DNA of 47,548 nt from an uncultured Christensenella sp. (GCA_910585955.1 CAJUGC010000001.1:232575-280122); one strand, 5' to 3'; counted from the first letter of the stretch, positions 1 through 9,196 are shown. Program-made: numbers and translations. The notes: a model not told the origin generated them from the letters alone.

Positions 1-5
1 CCTTC

Positions 6-44
6 GGCTCGTGGCGTTCGCAAACTTCGTTTGCTCGGCTAAGC
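6..44 (+). repeat. REP-like intergenic module (copy 1)
   Basis: A left arm GCTCGTGGCGTTCGC (7-21) is followed by a small hairpin (GCAAAC/GTTTGC, 20-25 with 29-34) and a right arm GCTCGGCTAAGC (33-44). The same arms, around a different central hairpin, recur twice on the minus strand at 9261-9305 and 9340-9371. The left arm is identical to that of 9357-9371 over 15 bases. It lies outside any credible gene. The pattern fits a dispersed palindromic intergenic repeat, but only three copies are visible here, so the family definition is provisional. Confidence 0.6.
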
Positions 45-81
45 ACTAGGTCGGCAAGTCCCGAGTCCGCCCGGAAGCTCC

Positions 82-120
82 AAAGAGAGGTTTCCTTAAA
101 CGAAATCTCTTTTTTCTTTT
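82..120 (+). terminator. Rho-independent terminator for a gene left of the window
   Basis: AGAGGTTTC (86-94) pairs with GAAATCTCT (102-110) with one G-U pair, and the stem is extended by an A run against a T run. A long U tract (110-120) follows on the plus strand. It overlaps the 3' end of the minus-strand hydrolase remnant, which implies a convergent plus-strand transcript entering from the left. On the minus strand the U tract is short. Confidence 0.6.
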
Positions 121-1054
121 ATGCCGAATGATTTTTCATTACTTAAAACGGAATTCAAAAATTCTCCGATTTCACGCCAAGCCTGTTTGCTCTCTTTCAA
201 AAACGGAGTAAGATACTGAAAGTCGTGCCACATTCCGTAATATTTCGTCATCTTGACTTTTACGCCGCTTTTTATTGCTTTTTCGTAAAGCATGTCGTTA
301 TCGCTTTCGGAAGTTTCCGCTTCTCCGCACTGTATCAGCATGGGCGGAAAACCGTCGAATTCGGCATACGCGGGAGATAAATACATATCATAGGGCGAAG
401 TATCCCCTATATATTTAATTGTCCGTCTTATATCCTTTTCATGTTCTTTGAAACTTTGATTTTTCGGCAAAGAATACAACGGATCTCTATAACAGTTCTT
501 TTCATAAGAACTGCCCGTTGCGGCAAGGTCGATACAGCAAGATACCGAGACTATTGCATCGGGCAGAAGAAAATTATTTTTGCGAAGTTTAAGGCATATC
601 GACAACAGAACATTTGCTCCGAAACTGTCTCCGACCGCTATTATTTTTTTGTCTTTAAGAACAGTTGAAATAAGATTTACATACGCAGTATAACATTCGT
701 CATGTACAGACGGGTAAACAAGTTCTTCACCCGTTTTATAGTCGATAGAATAAACTTCCGCATTTGAAAGTTTGGATAGTTTTTCAGCGACTTTTCTATA
801 CATACTATTCATTGTTTGATTGCTGCCACCGCCGTGAAATGCACGACTACATAACGCTCGTTCGGTTTATTCGGTGATAAAACTTCGAATTTCGAGCCGC
901 CTATATCTTTTATCCCAAACACAAAACCTTTGGGCGGAGCGTATTTTTTATTCTTGAATTTTACCGAACGGGAAAGCGACAAATGATTTTTACGATACTT
1001 ATAGGTATATAATCTAAGCAATGCTCCCGTTATTTTCGCACCCAAAGACATCAT
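96..1054 (-). pseudogene. Alpha/beta hydrolase (HSL/Abhydrolase_3 type), frameshifted
   Basis: Two adjoining minus-strand frames form one esterase/lipase-like protein of about 320 residues. The first piece (1054 down to 809) ends in RYVVVHF and then reads out of frame. The second frame resumes with HGGGSNQT (836-813), continues through the ATG at 812 and ends at 96. The oxyanion-hole motif HGGG lies at the junction. The nucleophile elbow GDSFGAN is in the second piece, and WHDF near the C terminus probably carries the catalytic histidine. Restoring one T in the TTT run at 837-839 gives HFHGGG, the typical motif of this family, so a single-base deletion explains the break. The first piece overlaps the upstream phosphotransferase by ATGA, so the pair is translationally coupled. 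It is either a real pseudogene or an assembly error in a homopolymer; the substrate is unknown. Confidence 0.8.
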
Positions 1055-2004
1055 AATTCGGCGAGCCTCTTTTTCATATTTTTAACAAGCGGATTCATAA
1101 TGAAACCGACAAGCATTCCCGATTTTATGTAACTGTATACTTCATGATAAAGTCCGTAAAATGCACATTTTATGTCGCATAATTTGCTTGCGCCATATTT
1201 TTCAACATACGTTTGGCGCAGAAAAAATCTTTTACCCGTAAGATTATCGAATTGAAATAAATCGTATTCGCGGTCTGCATACATGGAATTGAGAGGGTCG
1301 ATAAATCCGCTCAATTTATGCTTTTTATCAATCATCATATTGGCGATATTGAAATCGCCGTGAATAAGACAGGCTTCCGTGACTTCTTCCGAAAAAATAA
1401 TATCAAATTTCTCCCACGCGGCACGCATGATTTCGATAACTTTTTTCGGGAGTTCGCCTTTGGAAAACCTTTCTTCCGCTTTAACTAATATTTGTTCGGC
1501 ATACGGTTTATAGAAATCAAGCCAACGGTTATAAGTAGAACATAGAGTATCTCCGAACTTATCATTTTTACAACTATGAATACTTTGCAGAGCGGTCGTA
1601 ACCTCGTCTGCGAATTGCTTACGCTTTCGCTTGGATGACAAAAGCAAGCCGAGCGAAAATATAGCATTGCTACCCTCTATCAATTCCATTCCGTAACAAT
1701 CGACCGAAACTTCGTTGTCTGCCTTACGAGAAAACAGAACCTTCGGAATTTTAACGGGACAATTTGCTGCAAGCAAATCAAGGTCGTGCGTTTCTTTTTC
1801 AAGCATATCGTTCGCTCTTAAAAACTTGACTACGATTTTTTCATCATTTTGAAAGACGATTTTGTAAGCCCTGCCAAATGAACCGCCTCCGAGATATTTA
1901 ACTTTTTTAACAGGCTGTCCGATTTGTTGACAAGCAATCGTTTTCGCATATTGCTGTGCGTTTTTTTTATCGAGTGCTATTGCTTTAATTCTTTCGACTT
2001 TCAT
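1051..2004 (-). CDS. Aminoglycoside-phosphotransferase/choline-kinase-like protein
   Basis: A 317-residue protein with the protein-kinase-like fold of the APH/phosphotransferase family. Visible are a glycine-rich loop (LGGGSFGRAY, about residues 38-47), an ATP-contacting lysine in IVVKFL, the catalytic loop HGDFNIANMMID (HxDxxxxN type) and a metal-binding FIDP. The family phosphorylates small hydroxylated substrates such as antibiotics, choline or sugars; nothing here fixes the substrate, so resistance should not be assumed. AAAGGTGA precedes the ATG at 2004, and a promoter with a palindromic -10 lies just upstream. The stop overlaps the start of the hydrolase remnant (ATGA), making a two-gene operon. 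A methylthioribose- or fructosamine-kinase-like role is also possible. Confidence 0.8.
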   Translation of the reverse strand: MKVERIKAIALDKKNAQQYAKTIACQQIGQPVKKVKYLGGGSFGRAYKIVFQNDEKIVVKFLRANDMLEKETHDLDLLAANCPVKIPKVLFSRKADNEVSVDCYGMELIEGSNAIFSLGLLLSSKRKRKQFADEVTTALQSIHSCKNDKFGDTLCSTYNRWLDFYKPYAEQILVKAEERFSKGELPKKVIEIMRAAWEKFDIIFSEEVTEACLIHGDFNIANMMIDKKHKLSGFIDPLNSMYADREYDLFQFDNLTGKRFFLRQTYVEKYGASKLCDIKCAFYGLYHEVYSYIKSGMLVGFIMNPLVKNMKKRLAEL

Positions 2005-2058
2005 TTGGTCTCACCTTTAACAAAAAATCCCCGATAATGCCATCATTTTTTTGCTGTT

Positions 2059-2089
2059 TGCATTATAATGCAGTATAACACATTTCCAA
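2059..2089 (-). promoter_or_regulatory. Promoter of the phosphotransferase/hydrolase operon with palindromic -10
   Basis: On the minus strand, TTGGAA (2084-2089) and TATAAT (2062-2067) are separated by 16 bases. The -10 sits inside a perfect 14-bp palindrome, TGCATTATAATGCA (2059-2072), which could be an operator for a dimeric repressor. The divergent AraC-type gene starts about 150 bases away. Confidence 0.6.
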
Positions 2090-2183
2090 AGAAAATGAAA
2101 CCTTTTTCGCAAAATATGCTTATAATCAGGTTTATTTTTATCTGTTATCGCGCAAATAAATCTGCAATCTTGAAGCAAAATGA

Positions 2184-2212
2184 TTGCGTTTTTGTTTTTT
2201 TCGTGCTATAAT
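2184..2212 (+). promoter_or_regulatory. Promoter of the AraC gene, placing the start codon at or near +1
   Basis: TTGCGT (2184-2189), a 17-base spacer and an extended -10, TGCTATAAT, with TATAAT at 2207-2212. Only six bases separate the -10 from the ATG at 2219, where transcription would be expected to begin. The mRNA would be leaderless, in agreement with the absence of a ribosome binding site. Confidence 0.6.
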
Positions 2213-2218
2213 TTCATT

Positions 2219-2989
2219 ATGTTCAATTTTGTTTACAAAAACATCGACTTTGCGCATAAGCTCGACAAGCCGAGTTCGCCTACGGAAGAGTACTACAAAC
2301 ACCTGCACTCTTTTTACGAAATTCTTTATTTCGTAACCGGAAAGGTGACTTACACGGTCGAGTCGGAATCGCGCCCGCTGTGCGAAGGCGACATAGTTTT
2401 CATTCCGCCCGGCAAATACCACTTTGCCGCGGTCGATTTGAGCGCGCCGTATGAAAGATACGTCTTAAAGCTTCCCGATTCCGCCGTTCCCGATTTTGTC
2501 GGAAAAAAGCTCGTATCGGGCAGTTCTTTTTACGGCAACTCCAAAAAATTCGGAGCGCTGTTCAATTCGCTCGACTCGTATATCGGACAGTACACGGACG
2601 AAGAGATACACACGCTTTTTGTTGCGGACGCAAGCAAGCTTATGGTAATGCTTTGCCACGAAACGCCTCATTCTGGCAGCCGACACAATAAGCTCATAAA
2701 CGCGCTTATCGATTATGTAGACGCCAACATCTACAAACCCATAAGTACGCAAATCCTTGCAGACGAATTCCATTACTCGAAATCGTTTATAAACATAGAA
2801 TTCAAAAAGCAGATGAAGATTCCCATAATGCAATATGTCCGATCGAAAAAGATCATGGCGGCGCACCAAATGATACTCGGCGGCGCGAAAAAATCGGAGG
2901 TCGCCGAGCTGTTCGGCTTCGACACCTACTCTACATTCTACCGCGCCTATAAACAGCTCATACAAAATTCGGGAACGGAAATCGTTTAG
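2219..2989 (+). CDS. AraC-family transcriptional regulator with N-terminal cupin
   Basis: A 256-residue regulator. The N-terminal half is a cupin-like sensing domain (HSFYEILYFV, then CEGDIVFIPPGKYH). The C-terminal ~100 residues hold two helix-turn-helix motifs of AraC type, including KSEVAELFGFDTYSTFYRAYK. I chose the ATG at 2219 because the upstream candidate at 2180 would place the promoter inside the gene and adds a hydrophobic stretch not expected in the family. There is no Shine-Dalgarno sequence. It stands alone on the plus strand between the phosphotransferase operon and the end of the xylan locus. Control of the xylan genes is a natural guess from position and family, but no direct evidence is visible. 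Confidence 0.88.
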   Translation: MFNFVYKNIDFAHKLDKPSSPTEEYYKHLHSFYEILYFVTGKVTYTVESESRPLCEGDIVFIPPGKYHFAAVDLSAPYERYVLKLPDSAVPDFVGKKLVSGSSFYGNSKKFGALFNSLDSYIGQYTDEEIHTLFVADASKLMVMLCHETPHSGSRHNKLINALIDYVDANIYKPISTQILADEFHYSKSFINIEFKKQMKIPIMQYVRSKKIMAAHQMILGGAKKSEVAELFGFDTYSTFYRAYKQLIQNSGTEIV

Positions 2990-2991
2990 CA

Positions 2992-3030
2992 AAAAGCCTC
3001 GGGACTGAAAAATCTCGAGGCTTTTCTTTT
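2992..3030. terminator. Bidirectional terminator between AraC and the GH10 gene
   Basis: AAAAGCCTCG (2992-3001) pairs with CGAGGCTTTT (3016-3025), with T-rich sequence on both sides (TTTTCTTTT on plus, GGCTTTTTGC on minus). It separates the convergent AraC gene and the xylan operon. Confidence 0.8.
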
Positions 3031-3055
3031 CCGAATTATATCAATCGGTGCGTTG

Positions 3056-5893
3056 TCAGAAATTCATTATCTCATAAAACGCCTTTTTCGGTTGCTTGTC
3101 GGTATCGAATACAAGCGGATATTTGCCGTCGCTCCACGCGCCGTTACAGCCGTCCTGAACACCCCAAGTAGTCACGCCGGTCACGCCGTGCGCCTTGCCG
3201 GCGGTCTTGGCATACTTGCGACAGATTTCGAAGATCTTGCCGTACATTTCGCCTTGTTCGGTCTCGAGCTCATCCGTAAGCTCTCCCTCGAATCGAATAT
3301 CAAGTTCGGTGATCTGAACGTCGAGCCCCGCGTCTATAAACGCCTTTACGGAGTTCTCGAAGTTCCTAAGCCAAGTCGCCTTATCCTTCGTATACGAATC
3401 GAGCTTATAGTGCGCCTGCATACCTATGCCGTCTATTGGCGCTCCGCTGTCGCGAAGCATCTGTACGAGATTGAGGCAAGCCTGTCTCTTATAGGGGTCG
3501 GTGAGACCGTAGTCGTTGTAGTAAAGTTCGACCGAAAGATTATTCGCCTTTCTTACCTCGTCGGCTTTTTTGAACGCGTGCGCTATGTATTCGTAACCGC
3601 CGCAAACCTTGTACCAATCGACCCAATCGTTACCGCTCGCGGGCATATTGTCGTTCGTGCGCCAGATGTCGCCGTACTCGCCTTTCGTCTTGTCGTCGAG
3701 CTTCGCCGACGTCACGGAATTGTAAAGCGCTTCGTTCACAACGTCCCAAACATAAACGTCGTCTCCGAAATGTTTCATAACATTTTCGATATTCTTGTCG
3801 ATATACCCGAGCGCACTCGCCTTTACGCTCTCGCTGTAAGTCTTACCGTCAAACTTATCGTGCAGCCAAGAAGGAAGCGACTTGTACCAAAGAAGACAGT
3901 GTCCGCGAACGCCGACATCGTTTGCCTTCGCCCATTTTACGAGCGCGTCCGCGCTGTCTCCCGACTTGTTGAAAGTATATGTCCCTTCCGTCCCTTCGAG
4001 ATTTTTCCACTTCATACTGTTTTCGGGCGTTATGCTGTTGAAATGTTTCATGAGATCGCCGTAACCGCCGTTTAGCTTTCCTGCCTGAACGGCAGCTCCG
4101 ATGCAGAAGTAGTCGGCGTGTTTGACCGCAATAGTAGGAGCGACAGCGCCAGGATCTTTCATTCCGCAAACGCAAACGCCCGATATGTACGAATGCGCCG
4201 TCTTTGCGCTTAATACATCGCAACCGGAGCGCGCGCAATTCTTCCAATGCGCTTCGTCGTCTTTAAGATATGCGCCGCTCTCGAAATCGTGACCGAGTGC
4301 CTTTATAACCGTCGACGCAAGAGTTATTTCCTCCGTGCACGCCTCGTCCGAATAGTACTTGTCGCCCTTTGTCCAATATTCGATATTGCCCGCCGCCGTA
4401 CACGTTGCCGCTTTTGCGGAGTGATGTTCCGCCGCCTGAGACTTACTCACGATGCTTATGTCGCTTAACGAGAACGTCACGTTTTTATCCGAATTTGCGG
4501 CATCGATTCGCACGGAGAACGGCTCGACGTCGTTTACCGTTCCGTCAAAAGTCAATTCGCTTACCGTGTTCGCCGCAAGCTGCGCCGTTTTAAACGTCGT
4601 ATAGTCTCCGCCGCCGCTCTCTTTTTTCGCGGGCGCTCCGTAGCGAATTGCGCCGCCGACGTTCATTTTCGCCTTAAACGTCAAAGTGTACTGCGTCCCG
4701 AGCGCATAACCGGGCTGATAGCGGAAATAAAAATATTTAATGTTCGCATTGGAAATATTGTATGCGGAGAAGGCAACATTGAGGCTCTTGTCCGGAAGCT
4801 GTTCGGGTGCAGTAGAAAAGACGTAATCGGATCCTTCGCCTCCGTCTATATGATAGAACCACTTACCGGGGTTGGCGCGCACCTCGGAGTTCATCTTTTT
4901 CTCGAGCGGCACGGCTGCGGGTATAGGCTCTTTTCTGCCGCAAACACATTCGCCCGAAGAATAAGAATGAGCCGTCTTGGAACTTATTTCTCCGCAATCT
5001 ATGCGTGAGCAAACTTTCCAGTGCGCATTTTCGTCATTTAAATACGTTCCGCCGTCAAAGTCATGACCGAGAAAGCCGATGACCGTGTCCGCCTCCGTTA
5101 TTTCGTGCGTACACTCTTCGTCCGAATAGTACTTGCCGCCCTTAGTCCAATACTTAATGTTGCCGTTTTCAGTACAGGTAGCCCCGTTTGCGGGGTGCAT
5201 AACGGGTTTTTCCGGCTCGGGCTTTAAATCTTCTTTTCCGCAGATACATTCGCCGTCCGAATACGAGTGAGCAACCTTTGCATCCGTAGCATAACAATCG
5301 GCGCGAGCGCATTTTTTCCAATGCGAAGCCGAATCGTAATCGTACTTGCCGTTTGAAAAGTCGTGACCGAGCGCTTTTATCGCCGTCTCGTCCGCCTCTA
5401 TCTCGCGCGTGCACTCCTCGTCCGCATAATATTTGCCGCCCTTAGTCCAATATTCTATATTACCGGCCTCGGTACACGTCGCCTCGTCTGCGGGATGCCA
5501 CACGGGCGATTCGGGATCAGGTTCGGGATCGGGCTTAGGTTCGGGCTTCTCCTCCTGCTTTTCGACAACCGTTATATCGCAGGTCGCTTTTACGCTGCCG
5601 CTCTTAGCCTTTACCGTGACCTCTCCCGCCGCAAGCGCCGTGACCGTCCCTTTATTATCCACCGTCGCTATGTGCGCAGCGTCGCTGCTCCAGACGATTT
5701 CCGCGCCCTCTTTGTCCGTCGTTGCGACAAGCGTAAGAGTGTCGCCGATATACATCGTCGCCGTCGTCTTGTCGAGCTTTACGAAACTCGCCTTACCGCA
5801 AGCGGCAAACAGCGACACCGACATACATATAGAGAGCATGGCGGCAACCGCCGCCATGAATCCCTTTTTTATCCGAGTTTTTTTATTACTCAT
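3056..5893 (-). CDS. Modular GH10 endo-beta-1,4-xylanase, lipoprotein
   Basis: A 945-residue enzyme that cleaves the xylan backbone, secreted and lipid-anchored (signal peptide ending LFAAC). In order: a Big_2 Ig-like domain (~35-115), two Cys-rich repeats with ATCTExGNI, YYxDEECT and CxCG motifs (~130-222, 230-321), a beta-rich NPGKW module (~333-488), a third Cys-rich repeat (~489-578) and a GH10 catalytic domain (~588-945). The acid/base Glu is E721 in WDVVNEAL and the nucleophile E863 in QITELDI; HCLLWY and TTWGV are also GH10 signatures. The ATG at 5893 follows GGAGA and overlaps the GH3 stop (ATGAGTAA); a longer reading from 5932 would overlap GH3 further. It is the last gene of the locus. 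The NPGKW module is shared with the lipoprotein at 10636-13773 and may bind carbohydrate. Confidence 0.93.
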   Translation of the reverse strand: MSNKKTRIKKGFMAAVAAMLSICMSVSLFAACGKASFVKLDKTTATMYIGDTLTLVATTDKEGAEIVWSSDAAHIATVDNKGTVTALAAGEVTVKAKSGSVKATCDITVVEKQEEKPEPKPDPEPDPESPVWHPADEATCTEAGNIEYWTKGGKYYADEECTREIEADETAIKALGHDFSNGKYDYDSASHWKKCARADCYATDAKVAHSYSDGECICGKEDLKPEPEKPVMHPANGATCTENGNIKYWTKGGKYYSDEECTHEITEADTVIGFLGHDFDGGTYLNDENAHWKVCSRIDCGEISSKTAHSYSSGECVCGRKEPIPAAVPLEKKMNSEVRANPGKWFYHIDGGEGSDYVFSTAPEQLPDKSLNVAFSAYNISNANIKYFYFRYQPGYALGTQYTLTFKAKMNVGGAIRYGAPAKKESGGGDYTTFKTAQLAANTVSELTFDGTVNDVEPFSVRIDAANSDKNVTFSLSDISIVSKSQAAEHHSAKAATCTAAGNIEYWTKGDKYYSDEACTEEITLASTVIKALGHDFESGAYLKDDEAHWKNCARSGCDVLSAKTAHSYISGVCVCGMKDPGAVAPTIAVKHADYFCIGAAVQAGKLNGGYGDLMKHFNSITPENSMKWKNLEGTEGTYTFNKSGDSADALVKWAKANDVGVRGHCLLWYKSLPSWLHDKFDGKTYSESVKASALGYIDKNIENVMKHFGDDVYVWDVVNEALYNSVTSAKLDDKTKGEYGDIWRTNDNMPASGNDWVDWYKVCGGYEYIAHAFKKADEVRKANNLSVELYYNDYGLTDPYKRQACLNLVQMLRDSGAPIDGIGMQAHYKLDSYTKDKATWLRNFENSVKAFIDAGLDVQITELDIRFEGELTDELETEQGEMYGKIFEICRKYAKTAGKAHGVTGVTTWGVQDGCNGAWSDGKYPLVFDTDKQPKKAFYEIMNF

Positions 5894-8800
5894 TTTTATT
5901 CTCCGTCTCTCCGTTCGGCGATTCTTTGACAACGACGTGATATTTTATTACACGCGTTGCAATAAGTCCGGCAAGCGCAAGCACGAACAGCACGCCGAGT
6001 ACTATCGAAATCGTAATGAGCGCGGTCTCCCACCAAGGAGTGACCTCGACGACCCTTGTAGAAATCGAAGTTCCGTTCATTGCATTCGTGCGGACTACGT
6101 TGTATATGACGCGCTTCGTCGCAAGGCGCAGAGCCTGCGCGACGGCGGCGTTCGTCTTGTACGGAGCAAACTTGTCGGCTTTCCAGTTGCCGTCGAACGT
6201 ATCCGTGCCTGCCATAACGCCGTCTACTGCGGACATGGCGCTTCCGCCCGTTACCCAGTCGGAAATCACGAGTCCGTCGTATCCCCATTCGTTGCGCAGG
6301 ATTTCGGTCATCATCGCATACGACGCGCCGTTCCACTGCGTTCCGATACGCGTAAACGAGTTCATCGTAGCGCTCGCCTTGCCTACAGTGAATACTATCT
6401 CGAACGCGCGCAAATAGATTTCTCTGCTTGCCTGCTCGTTCGACCAGATGCCGCAGTTGACGCGGTTGGTCTCCATGTCGTTAAGCGCGTAATGTTTTGC
6501 ATAAGCAAGACAGCCTTTAGACTCTATGCCTATGCTCTCGTAAGCTTCTGTATATCCCGCAAGATACGGATCTTCCGAAGGGTATTCGAAAGCTCTTCCG
6601 CCGAACGGACTGCGGTGCATATTCACGCCCGGTCCGTATATGCCGTTATAACCGAGATAGAGCATATCCTCGCTCTTGTGCTCGCCCACTCTGCGAGCTA
6701 TGTCTATGTCGTAAGACGCCGCAAGTATGCCCGCGCACGGGTATGCAAGCCATGTCCAGCCTGTGCCGTTTTCGCCGGCTATGGTATCTTTGTTGGGCAC
6801 CGCGAAGAACGCTTCTTCACGCTTCGTGATACCGACAGGACCGTTTTCCTGCTTCGAATCGGGAAGCGCAATAGACTTTGCTCCGTTTATGAGGTGATAG
6901 GAATTGGCGACGATTAGCGCCTGTTCGTCGAAACTCATCTGGTCGAGAAGCTGATTCCACATTCTCTCCCAATGTTCGACGTACGCAAGTCCGTCGTCGT
7001 AGACGAGTTTCAAAAGCTCTTCGTCCGTGACTTTCTCGGGATAGAGCGGCGCGTCCATAAACATATATGCGACGAGATCGCCCGCTTCGACGTCGGGATA
7101 GCCGTCGGCCGAACCGCTTTTGAAAATCTTTTCATCGGGCATCTCATAACCCGTAGCGTCGGGAGTGATGTCGAAGTGCAGATCGTTTGCCATATCCGCA
7201 TTGAGCGAAAGTTTTGCGGGAGCGGTAGGATAAGTCTCTTTCCAATTGCTTCTCGACAGATACGTCACCTTGTTGTCGCCGCGGTTGACATACTTATTGA
7301 TATCGCCCGATGCAAGCTGATTCGTGACTTCGTATCCCGTCTGCGAGGACTTGGAATAGGTCTTAAAATCTTTTGCGAGATTGAATTTCTTTACAAAGTC
7401 CGCGCCGAGTACTTTCTTTGAATCTACGTTGCCCGAAAGAAGGACGCTGTCCTCTCCGCTTACGCCTTGCGCGGCAAGAATATTGTTTGCAGCCTGGTGC
7501 GAATCGGTCGCAACGGTAAGCAGGTATTCGCCGCTCTCTATTATATAAGTTTCCTCGCCGTCGGCGTCATAAGTCTTGAACGATTCTCTGGGAACGGAAA
7601 TCGTCACCGTCTCCTTGCCGCCGGGTGCAAGAAGTCCTGTTTTTGCATAGCCGACAAGTTCGACCGCCGATTTTTCGATATTGTTTTCTCTGTCGTAATC
7701 GGTGTAAGGTTTGGACAGATATACCTGCACCACCTCTCTGCCCGCATATGTGCCCGTATTCTCGACCGTCACGGAAACGTCGTAATTTTCGCCGTTCTCG
7801 ACCGCGCCGAAGCCGTCGTATTTAAAGGTCGTATAAGACGTGCCGTATCCGAACGGGAACGCAACTTCCTCGTTGTACTTCCAGCCGTCCTTCGAGTGTT
7901 TTGCGCCGACTTTATCGCTCGCAAAGCCCTCGTTTCTCACTGCGTCGTAATAGCGGGTCTCATAATAGCGGTAGCCGATATATATACCTTCCTGGTAGAC
8001 CATGTACTTGCTCGCAAACGAAGTCGTACCGTGGCTGCTGTTAAGAAGATTGCTGTTTGCGTAAAGGTGATTGCCGTCGTTTACGGACGCGGGTGCGGAG
8101 TTGTTGTCATACGCCCATGTATCGGTAAGTCTGCCGGACGGAACGAGAGTATTTCCCTTCATATCCTTGCCTTTCAAAAGATCGACAACACCGTTCATGC
8201 CCGTAGAGCCGGGTTGTCCTATCCACATACACGCGTCGATTTTATCCATATACGGCTCGAAATCCTGCATTTGGAGAGGATTGCCCGTATTGAGAAGGAC
8301 TATAACTTTTTTAAAGCCGGAGGTCGTTGCGTTTTTAAGCAGGTCTTTCTCCTGCGCGCTCAATCCGAGATAGCCGCCGTTTGCCGACGTGTTCTCTTTG
8401 CCTCCCTTATCGTTCGCTCCGACGTAATCGGTCGCGCTCGTATAGTTGTAGTGAAGATCGGAATACTCGCCGCCGCTTCTCGCAAGCGTGACTACGGCGA
8501 CGTCTCCGTACTCGGCAAACGAACTCTTGACGGCGTCGGTATAGACGCTCCAAGGCACTTCGTTGACGTACCATTCGCGCCATTCCTTGCATATCGTCTT
8601 ATCCCAGTCAATCATCTTATAGCTGCTTCCGGCTCCGGAAAGATAGAAGCTCCAAAGCGCGGGATTGACTGAAAAACCGCGGCTTTCGAACGAGTCGCGC
8701 ATGGTGACCGTCGCCGTCTTATTCGCCTTGTAATCGAAAGTTCTGACATATCCCGAACCCGTGCCGCACTCGACGATATCGACGGACGCATGACCGAGAA

Positions 8801-9152
8801 GACTGACTTTCTCGTTGCCCGCAAGCGGCAAAGCGTTCCCCTTGTTCCAAAGAAGGACCGCTCCCGCGGCTTCGGCTTCCTCTATCATCGCCGTATCCTC
8901 TTTATAGAGGTTTTCGCCGTTGAGCGTAAAGTCGTAACTCGTCTTGTAAAAGTCGGTCACTTCGGCATTCGGGTCGTTAACCGTCTCGAAATTGCTCGTG
9001 CCGAACATCATGTTTATAGCCGCCGACGCCAAATTTATCGCAACGCACGAAAGCACGACGCTCGCCGCGAATATAAATCCGAGCACGCTTGTAAGCACTA
9101 TCCAAAGCACTTTGGAAAACAGCGGCTTTTTTACCAAAACATCCAATTTCAT
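5886..9152 (-). CDS. Glycoside hydrolase family 3, permuted, membrane-anchored at both ends
   Basis: A 1,088-residue exo-acting beta-glycosidase, likely beta-xylosidase or beta-glucosidase. The order is reversed from classical GH3: N-terminal membrane helix (~15-38), GH3 C domain (~75-450), Fn3-like domain after FPFGYGTSY, a linker with YLSRSNWKETYP, then the catalytic barrel, and a second helix near the C terminus (~1045-1070). The nucleophile is D965 in VISDW; E229 in RSGGEYSD is the likely acid/base. KHYALND is a substrate-binding signature. Both helices would leave the enzyme outside with both termini in the cytoplasm. I chose the ATG at 9152: AGGAGG lies 13 bases upstream, whereas a start at 9176 would put the ribosome binding site inside the gene. 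It is coupled to the downstream GH10 gene. Reversed GH3 proteins are known from rumen bacteria. Confidence 0.92.
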   Translation of the reverse strand: MKLDVLVKKPLFSKVLWIVLTSVLGFIFAASVVLSCVAINLASAAINMMFGTSNFETVNDPNAEVTDFYKTSYDFTLNGENLYKEDTAMIEEAEAAGAVLLWNKGNALPLAGNEKVSLLGHASVDIVECGTGSGYVRTFDYKANKTATVTMRDSFESRGFSVNPALWSFYLSGAGSSYKMIDWDKTICKEWREWYVNEVPWSVYTDAVKSSFAEYGDVAVVTLARSGGEYSDLHYNYTSATDYVGANDKGGKENTSANGGYLGLSAQEKDLLKNATTSGFKKVIVLLNTGNPLQMQDFEPYMDKIDACMWIGQPGSTGMNGVVDLLKGKDMKGNTLVPSGRLTDTWAYDNNSAPASVNDGNHLYANSNLLNSSHGTTSFASKYMVYQEGIYIGYRYYETRYYDAVRNEGFASDKVGAKHSKDGWKYNEEVAFPFGYGTSYTTFKYDGFGAVENGENYDVSVTVENTGTYAGREVVQVYLSKPYTDYDRENNIEKSAVELVGYAKTGLLAPGGKETVTISVPRESFKTYDADGEETYIIESGEYLLTVATDSHQAANNILAAQGVSGEDSVLLSGNVDSKKVLGADFVKKFNLAKDFKTYSKSSQTGYEVTNQLASGDINKYVNRGDNKVTYLSRSNWKETYPTAPAKLSLNADMANDLHFDITPDATGYEMPDEKIFKSGSADGYPDVEAGDLVAYMFMDAPLYPEKVTDEELLKLVYDDGLAYVEHWERMWNQLLDQMSFDEQALIVANSYHLINGAKSIALPDSKQENGPVGITKREEAFFAVPNKDTIAGENGTGWTWLAYPCAGILAASYDIDIARRVGEHKSEDMLYLGYNGIYGPGVNMHRSPFGGRAFEYPSEDPYLAGYTEAYESIGIESKGCLAYAKHYALNDMETNRVNCGIWSNEQASREIYLRAFEIVFTVGKASATMNSFTRIGTQWNGASYAMMTEILRNEWGYDGLVISDWVTGGSAMSAVDGVMAGTDTFDGNWKADKFAPYKTNAAVAQALRLATKRVIYNVVRTNAMNGTSISTRVVEVTPWWETALITISIVLGVLFVLALAGLIATRVIKYHVVVKESPNGETENKNE

Positions 9153-9180
9153 TTTTGTCCAATGACCTCCTGTCATAAAG

Positions 9181-9196
9181 TACTTTTGAAAGTATA
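9181..9196 (-). promoter_or_regulatory. Possible operator/promoter remnant upstream of GH3
   Basis: TACTTT-TG-AAAGTA (9181-9194) is a perfect inverted repeat just upstream of the GH3 ribosome binding site. It overlaps a -10-like TATACT (minus strand, 9191-9196). A TTGACC lies at 9211-9216, but the 14-base spacing is too short for a normal sigma-A promoter. A role is uncertain. Confidence 0.25.

Noticed and set aside
1..80. tRNA-like 3' end at the left edge (GAGTCC, GGAAGCTCC)
   Set aside because: No consistent T-stem/T-loop or paired acceptor stem can be drawn, and the first 44 bases are explained by the repeat module.
1051..2004. Calling the phosphotransferase an antibiotic-resistance gene
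   Set aside because: Only general APH-fold motifs are visible; the subfamily and substrate cannot be read.
5894..5932. Longer N terminus of the large GH10 protein
   Set aside because: The 13 extra residues are basic and would overlap GH3 more; the ATG at 5893 has a ribosome binding site and a normal signal peptide.
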